Source: Ceratothoa steindachneri (Eukaryota; Arthropoda; Malacostraca; Isopoda; Cymothoidae). From it: a stretch of DNA of 64,000 nt. The position numbers and the translations under genes are program-made. The stretch is from contig OZ018329.1 in assembly GCA_963969495.1 (NCBI GenBank), positions 151,092,502 through 151,156,501 of the forward strand, in the 5' to 3' direction. Under the pieces are notes generated by a model. It was not told the origin of the DNA and searched no databases. It worked only from the letters and a program-made list of their open reading frames with translations. Below, one piece after another: positions 11,922 to 22,728 of this stretch. Each line of letters starts with the position of its first letter. The first letter of the stretch is position 1.

Positions 11922-11990
11922 GTAACAAGGATTCGAACCCGCTACCAAGACATGGAAATCCAATGCCTCTATCCACTAGACAAGCGAGAG
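11922..11990 (-). repeat. tRNA-like segment (B-box-like), possible SINE head
   Basis: On the minus strand it reads gcttgtctagtggatagag followed about 20 nt later by gggttcgaatcc, which is a textbook Pol III B box. The TAGTGG-type core resembles an A box. The T-stem does not pair well (GCGGG against CCTTG) and no clean cloverleaf could be drawn, so a tRNA-derived SINE or tRNA pseudogene is more likely than a functional tRNA. Confidence 0.35.
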
Positions 11991-12124
11991 CTCCTCCTTT
12001 ATACGAGTACAAACTACTAGTTTCTATTACAAGTTTTGCTGTTTCTTTTAAGAAATTGGATATGTTATTTCGAACAATGTATATATCATAACCGATTCTA
12101 TCAGCACCATACTTTTTCCTTTTG

Positions 12125-12480
12125 TTATTAAGGAAAAAAGTGAAGGAGAGAGAAGTATTGGGAAAAAGTGAAGGAGTGAAGGATTGAGGAAAAAAGTGAG
12201 AGATTTATTAAGTAAAAAAGTGAGGGAGAGAAAAGTGTTGAGGAAAAAAGTGAGGGAGAGAAGTATTGAGTAAAGAGTGAGGAAGAGAGAAGTATTGAAG
12301 AAAAAAAAGTGAGGAAGAGAGGTATTGAGAAAAAGTGAGAGAGAGAGATTTATTAAGTAAAGAAGTGAGGAAGAGAGAAGTATTGAACAAAACAAAGTGA
12401 GGGAGAAAAAAATATTGAGGGAAAAAGTGAGAGACCGAGTAAAAAAATGAGGGAGAGAGAAGTATTAAGGAAAAAAAAAG
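12125..12480. repeat. Purine-rich degenerate minisatellite
   Basis: Irregular 25-30 bp units built from aaaaagtgagggagagaagtattga, almost entirely A and G on the + strand for about 350 bp. The long minus-strand Leu/Ser/Phe frames here are an effect of the tract and do not indicate a gene. Confidence 0.7.
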
Positions 12481-13409
12481 AATGAAACTAGTTATTAGCT
12501 GAATTGCATTTTTTATAATTTTATCACATTATTATCCTGTTCACAAATTGCAAGCATTGTATGTGTACAAAAACAATGGAGATATGTTTGTATTACAGTT
12601 AATGTCTTAGCTAATGTAAATAATGTTAAACTACAAAATTTTCCTCAATTCTTTGAACTTGCAGCTTTGCACCTTGTGCCAGGTATTCTGCAAATAAATA
12701 TGGGATTTCGAGCTTTTATATGTATATATTATTCTTACAAGCAGAAAAATAATCTTGATTTTGGGACACAGGAGGGGTATAAGAGTTTTTTTTGAAATGG
12801 TAGAGGATTATGACAGCTAAGTGATATCTCTATAGAGTGCAATTACTTGACATGTTTTGAGGAAATACCTTCCATATAAGTTTTATATAAAAGTAAAATA
12901 AGTTCTAAGAATCACAATATTACTTTAATGATAATTGCATGAATAAAATGGTCTTTTAAGTAATCAAAATCATTCATCTGGCTATTTATTACACACAACC
13001 TTCTACATATACAAAATCTATACATTTGTTTCCTTAATACTTAGGAAGTTATTTTCTTTTGGTAAATTCACTTGGCTCATAAAGCTGAGGCAGTTTCTAA
13101 TAAATGGTGTGTATTAGCAACTTTCTTTTTCACTCCTTTAGAAACTAAGCATATATGATAACTTCTATTCACATGCAACCTCAAAATTTACCCTACATAA
13201 GCCAGCATTACAAAAATGCTGTACTACACTCACATTAGACAAGATAAACAATAGAGGTTGAATTACATAGTTGAATTACATACCAACAGAAAAGGTACCC
13301 CTTTCAATAACACCCGAGTCACCACAGCTTTCATCCCACACAATGACAAGCTCAAAAATGTACACAAATTATGTGCAAAACCTACACAACTCTTTACTCC
13401 CTCAAGCTG

Positions 13410-15092
13410 GGCCTATGTAATTGATGGAAGTGTGGATGAATTGTTTGTATAAATAATACGATTAGTGACTCCTGTTGTCCAAAAGTGTTGTTTGCTTGTG
13501 CTTTTAGTGCAACAAGTTTCCTTCTTTGCTTTGTTTGTTATATTAGTTGTGTGTGGAGCAGTGGTCATCAGAGTGTTGAGTATGAGCCCAGAAGGATGGA
13601 AGTCTTGTTTAAATGAAGGACCTGTGCATTTAGTCTGATGAGGGTGCTTTATTGTTGTGAAAGTCATTTTTTCAGTTTATATATTGTTGTAGGGTTATGG
13701 CTGCCATTTTAATATTGAGATGCTGCGATGCTATTGAGATGTCAGCAGTATTTGTTAAGATGAATGAGGATGATGGTTTCAGAAAGTCACAAGTGAATAT
13801 GTTAAAAAGTAAGTGTGAGAGGATGACACCCTGGAAAATGAGATTATGAAGTTGTAATATCCAGGATGTGTATTTTGTGTATGACATCTGCCAAAGATGA
13901 ATTTTGTTGTTTGTAAGGTTGGTGTTTATGATATTTTGTGCTATGCTAGGATATGTTTAGTTACTATTTCAAAAGCTTTATGTTAATTGGTGCTAAGTAT
14001 TGGGCATGATGGAAGAAGGTGTTCATTGAATCCATCTAGAGTATGCATGATGAGGTTTGTTAGGAAAGTTATGGTTGAGTTATCTTTTTTGAATCTGTGT
14101 TGTGTTTGTGAAAGGGATATGTCTGGGACCTATTCTTGTCTGTCTGAGTTTTTCTAAGGTTTTAAATAAAGTGTACAGTAGTGAGATGGGTCAATGAGTT
14201 TGCTTGTGTATGGGGGGCAGGGGAGGTTGTCTAGTTAAGAGTATTGGTAGGTGTGTTGTTTTCCAAATTGAGGGTATTATTGGTAAGCCAGTAGTAGTTG
14301 AAAATGTCTGTGATGGCCGAGCTTACAGTGTTCCTTGATGTTTGAGGTGTACTTTTGGTATATTGACAGGGTCTGTAGCTTTGCAGTTTTTGATAGATTT
14401 GATGGCTAATTGAATTTCTTTGGGTGGGGTGGGGGTGGGAGGAATAGGAGAGCTTAGTTTTTGTTTATGCTTGTTTTTTTTGTCTCTATATAGATTTGTC
14501 TGTTGTGCCAGTGTTTTGGTGAGCATATTTTGTTGCAAGTAGTCAGTGACTTATGTATGGGAAAGGGGGTTTGTGTAATGTATTTTTTTTAGGGTTCTCT
14601 AGAGTTGAATTAATTTCATTTTGTGATTTTTTGTGTTTGTGCTTCATTCCTGTTTTGATTTGTTGATTTGAGGTTAGATTGGTGAAGTAATTAATTGGAT
14701 TCATTGTAATTCTTGCTGTATGGGTGCTCTGTTTTGTTTGTTTTTTATAGTCTAAGATTACTTTTGTGAACTTTGGGTCGTATGTTTTTCTACAGCCATT
14801 GAGAAGATTTCTTGCTTGCTGCTTCTTCTTTTTTTTGCCCAAGTGCCTTGTCTATGGGGTGGTAGTTATCAATAGTCTAGTTGTGTAACTTCTAGTTTGC
14901 TTTTCAGTTTTATGATGGTGGTTTTGAATGAGGATTTGAGTGAAGACTAGTGATTTGCAATGTTAAATGGTAAGGAGGTCATCAGATGGGAAGTGTGTTA
15001 TTGTGTTCCTAGTGGTTTTGATGTGTAAGTGAGGAGTTCAGAATGCTGTCTGGTGAGGTACAGTTATGTGTGGGTCGCCTGGTTGGTTAAGC
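13410..15092 (-). mobile_element. Decayed jockey/CR1-like non-LTR element, left part
   Basis: Minus-strand reading in several frames gives RT-like blocks. One piece (near 13,672-13,887) reads GVILSHLLFNIFTCDF then ILTNTADISIASQH, which corresponds to RT motif B and a ruined motif C (ADD-type). Another (13,413-13,667) reads ATTPHTTNITNKAKK-like text typical of the segment after RT. Upstream pieces at 14.3-14.85 kb are Lys/Asn-rich. Sequence of the same kind recurs at 38.1-39.1 kb and 52.2-53.1 kb. The element is interrupted at 15,093 by a hAT transposon and resumes at 16,874. Confidence 0.6.
15085..15092. repeat. Target site duplication, left copy (hAT)
   Basis: GGTTAAGC at 15,085-15,092 is repeated exactly at 16,866-16,873. 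Confidence 0.85.
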
Positions 15093-16865
15093 CAGGGTTG
15101 CAGAGTCAGAGTCGGGTGGAGTCGGAGTCAGAGGGAGTAGGAGTCGGAATCTTGTAAATGCTGGGAGTCAGAGTTGGAAAAAATATGTCAAATTCCGAAT
15201 CCTAAATTACATAAAAAACTATAACAAGATCATCAAGAAAGGTCAAAGCAACGCAAGCTAGAGGGAACAGCTAAAACATCAACTTCAATGGATGAAGACC
15301 TAACAAATTTAAAGCTTCGCTTTCATAAAACATTAGAGAAAGTGGAAAAAATAGATCAAAAATCAAAATTGGATGTCCATGAAGCCATACAGCAACACCC
15401 TGCTATTGTGAAGCAGCCTGCTCTATTGATAATAGCACTTCCACCAATACAAGTTAGAGTGGAGCGCTTATTTTCAGCACTATGGTTAATCAGAACTGAC
15501 CAAAGGACAGCAATGACAGAGAAATTGACAGAAGCTATCTTGTTTTTGCGATCAAATTACTAATTTTTTAATTGTGTAGTCTATGTATTGAAATGCAAAT
15601 TTGCTTCCTCAAATGAAACATGATGTTAAATAAGGAGCAATTCTTTTGTTTTAATTGTTAAGAATGGAAGTCATTTATGTTTTGGTAAATTAATGCTGTT
15701 TTTCTTTTATTGGATAAAGGTCATGTTTTAAAATGGTTTTATTTCCTTAATACCATTCTATGATTTAGGTACGGAAATATAGGTAGGTAATAATATCAAA
15801 GAACATTCATAAAATAACTATTAAACTTGCCTGATTCAGGCATCAAATGAAAGCAAAATATATTTAATAAAACAATTCAATATATCTACACCAATTTCTA
15901 GCATCATTAATGGGATTTTCTGATTTAGTAACATTTTACGGTGCAAATTATTTTAGTATGACAGACATGAGTACTGTATGTAAATGTATTTATACTTAAT
16001 AGCCTCCTTTATTTAATTTGTAGTGCCTAGAAGATGTTTGTCAGCAACAAGCATCTAATGGGAATGATGTCCCTTGGCTCCCTAAGTTTACCCTTGTGGC
16101 CTGTGTTACTAATGCAAACCTTCCCCAAGGGGGCATAATAACGTTCTCTTCTATTCCTGTGCCTATTATGTTAAATTCTGTAGTAACTTCTAGCAGGTCC
16201 CCAGTTCTCATACGGAAAGGAAGGTATCACATTTATTTATCTATTTTTTATAAGCACCGCTGGCTGATATGAGTGCTATCCACCTGTATGTTTAATACTT
16301 TAGCTGTTTTTGTGTAGGTAGAGTAAGCCCTTCATTGGCTTCCACCTTCTTGCCACCTCATAGTTTATAAGTAGGTAGACTTTTTGTAGGAGGTGGTCTT
16401 TCCTACTATTCATTTGCTTTTGTCTTCCTCATTTTCAATTTAAGAGTAGTGAAGGTTGCATCCACTAGTTGAACCAATTTTCCACTTTTCTGCTCTCACA
16501 AGGAGGGTACATTGAGGTGGTTACTGGTAGATGACTCTCTCTATATATAGCATACTTTCTTGTACCTATTTCATTTGTGTGTTTCAACACCTTTATTGTA
16601 GCTATGGACCTATGAGGAAATGCCTTATGTAATAATAAATTAATAGTAGTAGACTATTTAATTTTAAGAATTTATAGACCTTTTTGCCATATAGGTTCAT
16701 CTGGCTTAATAGTAGGCTAAATACAAATAATGTTAAGGAGTCGAGAGTCGGAGTCTGAATCCAGCAAATACTTGGAGCCAGAGTTGGAGTCGGATGTCGG
16801 ATAGTCAGTGGTTCTAAGAGTCGGAGTCAGAGCCCGACCTTATACCTTCCGACTCTGCAGCCCTG
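15093..16865 (+). mobile_element. hAT-family DNA transposon remnant, 1773 bp
   Basis: The terminal inverted repeats are CAGGGTTGCAGAGTC at the left and GACTCTGCAGCCCTG (inverse) at the right, with one mismatch, flanked by a perfect 8-bp duplication GGTTAAGC. Both the TIR form and the 8-bp duplication are hAT hallmarks. Subterminal regions on both sides are dense in GAGTCGGAGTC-type repeats (15,104-15,180 and 16,739-16,853), possible transposase-binding sites. Only the C-terminal dimerisation part of a transposase is left (15,288-15,563). The rest is AT-rich and non-coding, so this is a non-autonomous deletion derivative. Confidence 0.85.
15288..15563 (+). pseudogene. hAT transposase C-terminal dimerisation domain fragment
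   Basis: The 91-codon frame ends in a block like the hAT C-terminal dimerisation region. A LLIIALPPIQVRVERLFSA segment corresponds to the family pattern with small residues followed by VER-FS. It is followed by a Thr/Asp basic block and a terminal ILFLRSNY. The BED zinc finger and RNase-H-like catalytic core are absent from the element. It is probably non-functional alone. Confidence 0.75.
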
Positions 16866-16873
16866 GGTTAAGC
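16866..16873. repeat. Target site duplication, right copy (hAT)
   Basis: GGTTAAGC, identical to 15,085-15,092. Confidence 0.85.
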
Positions 16874-17080
16874 AGCATTGTACATTCAAATCACTGCAGA
16901 TAAGGTTTAGAAGTTGCATGTGTTTCATCATTGCTTAGGTGTGCAATGGGATGTTAGTGAAGGTGAATAAAGTATGTAGTAGTATTAGAAAACCATGTGC
17001 TCTTAGTGTGGTATCTAGTCTTTGGGTAGTGTATTGGTAGAATAGGGAGGATGGTTGATGTTTCTTGGATGGGGGACTAG
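16874..17080 (-). mobile_element. Decayed jockey/CR1-like element, right part
   Basis: The T/G-rich plus strand continues in the same style as 13.4-15.09 kb after the hAT insertion, ending near gggggactag (17,080). A homologous end is seen near 52.3 kb. Boundaries are approximate. Confidence 0.45.
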
Positions 17081-17499
17081 ATTATAACTCATTAATTATC
17101 AATTACCTCCCAACAAATCATAACCAAATACAATTCATTCCAACAAATCATAGTTGGCAACAAATACGACCCATGGTTTTCTCAGTCACTTTGATTTGAT
17201 TAATAAGGTATAGGAATGGATCTTATGGAGTTGTACAGTTAGAATAGATTAATTTTTCAAGGAAGTTTCCATTACTTTCCAGGAATAATGGTGGGGAACT
17301 TCTGTAACATTATGAAACAGCCGAAAGAGGGACCGAATCCTTTTGCCCCAATCAAACTGTGTAGATGACTCATCCTGCTAACCTACCCTAACATTAAAGT
17401 GCTTTTTGATTTTTTAGCAATAAAGTAATAAAAATAAAATGCTTTTTAATTTGTTTTCTTTACTAATTTAAATCAATGCAAATTAAATAAATTAATTTC

Positions 17500-17830
17500 T
17501 GTTATGAATTTTCCTATGAATTGTTGGTGATGGACTCGTCAGATCTTATGAAAGCCATGTGTATGTTATATTTGAATAGGAAGTTGAGTTGTATTTGTTG
17601 GAGATTGTACATATGTTTGGGTGGAGGATGTTTAAGGTGTGTTGTTCCTAAAGAAGAGTTGACTAAGGTATGTGTGGGCATGTCCATCTTCCAGTGCAGT
17701 GTTCTGGAATGGGGAGTTGGAACAGAGTAAGTGTATTCAGTGTTTGCATAGGTTGCATTTTATGGAGCTCTGGCTCTGTGTATTGAGCATTGTTATTTTT
17801 AATGTAGTTTCAGAAATATGCAATTTTTGC
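17500..17830. repeat. Dispersed repeat shared with 53.80-53.88 kb
   Basis: The stretch gtgtttgcataggttgcattttatggagctctggctc (about 17,739-17,775) matches gtgttttgcatttattgcattttacagagctctgact near 53,832-53,868. That second site adjoins a CR1/L2-like ORF fragment with a 2A-like motif, so 17.5-17.8 kb is probably 5' sequence of the same element. Confidence 0.35.
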
Positions 17831-17999
17831 ATCATGGTTTTCATATAACCAACAAAGAACTGCACAAATGTGACACAAAAATCTTTTTCCTTCCTACTTT
17901 TTCGGTATGTTTAAGCTACCTACACAAGTACAATTACATCAGAAAGAAAAGATGAGTGGCAGAAAGGAGAAAAGATGTTTTACATAGAACCAGAGGCCT

Positions 18000-18960
18000 A
18001 TACATACTTTGCCCCCACCCACATTCTCTTTAGTTGAACCTGGCAGTGCTCAGGAATGCCGCCATGGCATGTTGTTGTCTCCGCCGGTCTCCTAGAGAGG
18101 ATATAACAAAGAGATGGTGAAGGGTGGGGCAGGATAGGATAAGATGGGCAGTGTTTTCAGTTTGAAGCACATAGAGTGTGAGGAGTGACAGGGAGTCACT
18201 CAATAAGGATGTGGTGAGTCTGGTAACATAATTCAATAGATGACAAAAGATGCGAGGGCCTATCAGAGGTTATCCAAGTCAATATCCGCCCCATAAACTG
18301 CATCCACAGGTGAGAGGGAGAGTGCAGGAAATAAAGTATCTGTGTGTTAGCCTGGTATGAGCTAACACTACCATTTTATGGTGGGAATGGTGTAAAGATG
18401 AGGCCCAGTAGCCAAAAAGAGGTTTAAAGCAGTGAAGTTTTGTGTGAGGCTGAGTTTGCTAGTTGGCAAGTCATTATACATTCAGATCTTTTTAACATGT
18501 GGAAGATCAGTGCTTAGAAAGGGAACAAGGGGGCCTGGGGCACAGGCTAAGTGAGCAGCCTGGTCAGACGCTTCATTGTACGGCATCCCAAAGTGGAGGG
18601 CATGCAGTAGGTGACATGTAGCACTTCAGAGACGAGAGAGAGATGACGGCAGGAGACAGTTTGTGAAAGGGGATAGATAGGTGTGTGAACCGGAGTACAG
18701 ATAACAAAAATGGATATCTCATGGATAGGAGTAGTAGTGCAAACAGAGTAGCAGTTGAAATCTAAAAGAACTAAGGGTAAAGTTAGAAAATCAAGTTACA
18801 AATAAGAACAGAAAAAGGATGGTCATATGGATGAATGTAGACCGAAGATACATTGTAGTTGTATTCCAGGAAAAGGAAGACAGCCTATACTTGATGATAA
18901 ATGTGAAAGGAGAACGCAATATGGGAATGATGACTGGATAAAGATGGATTAATATGAGAG
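18000..18960 (-). mobile_element. Decayed non-LTR element, RNase H and C-terminal region
   Basis: The minus-strand frame 18,030-18,236 ends with ENTAHLILSCPTLHHL and a short tail, as in the C-terminal region after RNase H in I- and jockey-type ORF2. About 330 bp upstream (near 18,540-18,605) the minus strand reads GMPYNEASDQAAHLA, the last RNase H block (compare GNERADEGAKE in the copy at 33.6-34.6 kb). Sequence between and above is too decayed to assign. This is a different family from the I-like copies of units A-C. Confidence 0.5.
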
Positions 18961-19249
18961 ACGGAAGGGAAAACAAGAGAAATGAAAATGAGAATTACCA
19001 CTTGGACAAAAGGGAAGAGATAAGCTGCCTGGAAGGAGACTAGAGTATCCTGAGGCTTTAGTAAGCCTATGGAAAGAGAAAGAGAGAGGCCTTGGGAAAC
19101 AGATGCCTAGTATTATCTCAGGATGTGTGAGGAAAAGGGAGGTAGACTTAGGAGATAAGGGGAAGTCAGGAAAAGGGAATAACAGGGAAAGGTGACTACT
19201 GGAGGAAGGGATTTGTTTGGGGGTTGTGGGGACAGGATTTTGAGGGGGG

Positions 19250-21075
19250 AATTAAAAAAAATCTAAGATTATTAAATCAAACTATGCTTAACTAAATCCA
19301 TTTCAAGTTACCTTGTAATTTTTTAAGAAATATAGGAAATTTGAGAAATGGCTTATGATAAAATAGTAGGAAATAGAAATGTAATTTGTGAATAACTAAA
19401 CTACTATAGTAAAACAATATATAATTTCTTTAAACATTTAAAGCCAATTACTCTATCAAAGAAATAGTAATAATGACTACAATACAAATAATTTACATAA
19501 ACTAAGTGCTCATTTACAAACTAAATTAAAGCTATTTTATCATCTAAATAATGGAAGAATATTTGAGTCAGACTTTTCCCAATAAAATTGTGATGTGAAA
19601 CTTGTAGTACTTCACTTTATGATTTGCAAGCAAGTATGATAAAAACTAACCTAAAATTTGAATATAACTTTTTATAAACTTAAAAGAATTGTAAGTGAAA
19701 CTTATGGAGAAATAACACTGTGATATATCAAAGAAATGCTACATTTTGTATTTTAGTCATAATTTCAGTGGTTTGAATATCCAAATGATAAAGAATTGTG
19801 AGAGAAAAAACGTATAGCCATCCCTGCTTTAAGCAGGGATAGCATATTATGAGATATTTCATGTAAAATAATTTACCAAAGAACAAAGACACAAAAATAT
19901 ACTTGATCTACCTAGCTGGGAAGAACAAAATATCCTCTGATAATAGAAAAACTAGCTCTAGATAGTCATCACTGAGAATCTTAAAATTCTGAGGCAACTC
20001 AGAGAACAAAAAGTTAATTTCTTGCTTAAATAACCTGCCCCAAATTGCAAATTTTCCCAGAGTTGATGATTTGGGAACTAGCTAAGTGGTTTGGACATTA
20101 GCATTAAAGTGGAAGCATAAAGTTTGGTAGTTTTAAGGCCTAGGTTTTTTTGCTCTACCAAAATGGAAGTCCTTTTTTATCATAAACTTACTGATAGAGC
20201 TATGCAGTTAGAATGAATTTTGATGAGGATCAATATGAATGCCTTATATCAAATGCTAGTAAAGGCTAATTGCATTGCAGTCTCACTCTTAAGATGTGTA
20301 TTTAGATGATGAAGTGTTTAAAATGACTTAATTTTTGCCTTTTATTTGAGCAATTATCTGTGAACCTCTTAAAAAAAAAGGATTGCATAAAAAAGAAGCA
20401 GACCTTAAAAACTGATTTAACTATAATCAATGCCATGGATTTCTTTTATAAATGATTTATTTCATTTTCCACAATTGTACTTTTGGTTTTTGCATGTTTA
20501 CTGTTTTTTTAGATGAATGCATAAATTTTGGACCAATTATGTACTGCCTTTAATGATAATTCTTTGCTTTACTTGGAATTGTGCATTTCACTTGTTTAAA
20601 ATTAAGTCACAATCGAAACTTAAGCATATGCAACTTCTTATAAGAAAACAAGTAGGATAAATTATCCACCATTTAGCTTTGATATACAATAAATTTACAT
20701 CAATGACATTTATCTAAAACTGGAATTGCCCAAAGAGCATAATTTCTTTTATGATGCTATAAGTGCCTACTTTGAGATATCAATCAAGTGTCTAATGCAA
20801 AGACAATACAAAAATTTGTCCGATTTGATGAAATATGTATCTTTAAGGCAATTAAAGAACCAGTCTCAGTAGTACTAAGGACTAATTCCTAGTATATGTA
20901 AGGTTTCCAAAACTATTTTGGATGAAGCTCTAAAAATGAGCTAAGAGATAGATTTTCTACCCATAAAAACCTATCTCATAGTGACTATTTTTTCAAACCA
21001 GATTACCCATTTGTTGCTGAATAGGTAGGTAACATGGGTCATTTTTATCATTCCCAGGAGTGACTGTTAATTGCA
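19250..21075. other. AT-rich DNA, probable TMEM169 3' UTR and downstream flank
   Basis: No other coding signal was recognised. The last TMEM169-like stop is at 21,076-21,078, so the part just below it should be 3' UTR. TTTATT on the plus strand (AATAAA on the transcript strand) occurs several times, for example near 20,456, but the real poly(A) site cannot be chosen by eye. Confidence 0.4.
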
Positions 21076-21243
21076 TTAAAGATTAGAGTCATTGGTCTCC
21101 TTTTCTTGTAAAGGTTGTGTCATAAGAACAACCGTTTCATAAGGAGCACATTCTTCTACATGAAGAGTAGAGCATAACCAACCGTAAAAACCTTTTTCAG
21201 GGTCACTTGCTTCAGCCCACCATGAGTCAAATGAAAGAGAGAT
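21076..21243 (-). CDS. TMEM169: TMEM169-like, terminal coding exon (C terminus)
   Basis: This is a 168-nt exon: 55 codons then TAA (21,076-21,078). Acceptor: TTTCTTTCTAG on the minus strand, AG at 21,244-21,245. It enters in phase 0, matching the phase-0 donor of the exon at 40,848. It encodes [18 protein letters not shown] and then a short acidic helix with [10 protein letters not shown], which corresponds to the conserved C-terminal block of TMEM169 (a WW, an EKGF-GWLC core, then a CSPY-type motif). The intron before it is 19.6 kb and holds the nested transposons. Family identification is from my knowledge of TMEM169 and was not checked by search. Confidence 0.85.
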   Translation of the reverse strand: MSLSFDSWWAEASDPEKGFYGWLCSTLHVEECAPYETVVLMTQPLQEKETNDSNL

Positions 21244-21500
21244 CTAGAAAGAAAGGAAAAATGTGAAGAAAGTTGTTGTTGCTGTTTTGGTATGCATGGT
21301 CTTTACTACCAATTCTAACCTTCCAATAGCTATTCTCTGGGGACTGACAGTTTTAACAAGGAATCTGAATCATGGTTAATTAAAACATAGTGCAGCTGAG
21401 GCAGTAGAATAGAATCAAGACATCCAAGCGGCAACTAAACTTACCAAATGTGATTGGCTTCACTTCAATCAATGCAGGAAGCAGTTGCAAGACAGCTAAG

Positions 21501-21783
21501 GCTGTATCCTAATGATGATACAGCGAGGCTGTACCCTAATGATGATACAGCGAGGCTGTACCCTAATGATGATACAGCGAGGCTGTACCCTAATGATGAT
21601 ACAGCGAGGCTGTAGCTTAATAACGATACAGCGAGGCTGTAGCCTAATAATGATACGGCAAGGCTGTAGCCTAATGATGATACAGAGAGGCTGTAGCCTA
21701 ATGATGATACAGCGAGGCTGTAGCCTAATGATGATACAGCGAGGCTGTAGCCTAATGATGATACAGCGAGGCCTTAGCCCTGA
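21501..21783. repeat. 27-bp minisatellite, about 10 units
   Basis: The unit is gatgatacagcgaggctgta plus ccctaat (or gcctaat), in tandem. 27 is a multiple of 3, so frames stay open on both strands with 9-residue periodicity; I do not consider these genes. It lies in the TMEM169-like intron about 260 bp upstream (transcript sense) of the last exon's acceptor. Confidence 0.9.
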
Positions 21784-21799
21784 TGATGAATGCATGGCT

Positions 21800-22728
21800 G
21801 ACATTTTAAGAAGTTAGGAATGCTAAATAAAATCCTCAAACACCCAACAAAAGCGCCCATCCAATCAATCATGTTAATTTAGAAAAAATAAAACCTGATG
21901 TAATGAGTAAGAACATGTTCACTCAGTAGATAAAAAAGAGAGTAGGGTGACAGATGAAGGTACAAAATTATGGGTAAATAGAAAGATTACAATGGTACAC
22001 CACCTAAATACTGGGACCGAGAGGGGATATCACAAACCTTTAGGAACAAGTTCATAGGAAGAGCACAGGAATGTGAAATTAAACTTGAATTCCTTTGGAA
22101 GGTCACCTTTTCAAGAAGTGAGGTTATTGCCCAACTCTTCCTTATCAAAAGAATACTATACAGCAATCAATGCAAGCTTTCGTAATGTCATTTCAATAAA
22201 TTAGGGCCAATTAAAGTAATAACTGATGACTGACTAGTAAATATCAATACAATTGTTAAGTCTCACCCATTTGAAACCAGTATTAACTATTCAATTATCC
22301 AACCCTACAGAATTAATTTTTTTTACTAGACCAGACCAGACAACTCTTTAAAATAATGTTCTGTTTGTAGTATGGTAACCATTCTGAATGTATTATTCCA
22401 GATGTGGTTTACATGAGCATTGTCTGGCAACTATGCATCACCAGACTCAAACTCTAGCAGAAACAGAATATGATAACTGTCTCTGAAAAATATGCCATTA
22501 TTCTGTCTTTCAAATCGGAGCATACTTGTTACCAATACATTATATAATTAAACACCCAAACCCCTAGAAGCAAAACCAAAAGAGCACACAGTACTCAGCA
22601 AGGAAAAGATGAAGATTCAGACAAAAAATAAATGATACATAAAAAATTAACACACTCAAAGCACTCACTGACACTTAACTTTAACAATATGAGATCAAAC
22701 ACTCACACCTATAAGCAGTAAGGGGCAA
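21800..22728. other. Intronic DNA, nothing recognised
   Basis: AT-rich sequence between the minisatellite and the lower end of the old I-like element. No coding block, repeat unit or terminal repeat was seen. Confidence 0.4.

Larger units (their letters stand above)
9200..13400. other. AT-rich DNA without a recognisable gene
   Basis: I see no protein family here. Open frames are short and of low complexity. It contains a (TA) run at about 11,114-11,131, a tRNA-like segment near 11.92-11.99 kb and a purine-rich tract at 12.1-12.5 kb, listed separately. It lies downstream of the TMEM169-like gene. Confidence 0.5.

Noticed and set aside
11922..11990. Functional tRNA gene
   Set aside because: The B box is good but the T-stem and overall cloverleaf do not pair; it is kept only as a tRNA-like repeat.
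12048..12395. Leu/Ser/Phe-rich minus-strand frames resembling membrane proteins
   Set aside because: They are artefacts of the purine-rich tandem tract on the plus strand.
21501..21783. CRISPR-like array
   Set aside because: Units are directly contiguous with no unique spacers, and the context is eukaryotic.
21496..21817. Two roughly 100-codon frames on opposite strands with 9-residue repeats
   Set aside because: They are produced by the 27-bp minisatellite; both strands are open only because the unit is a multiple of three.
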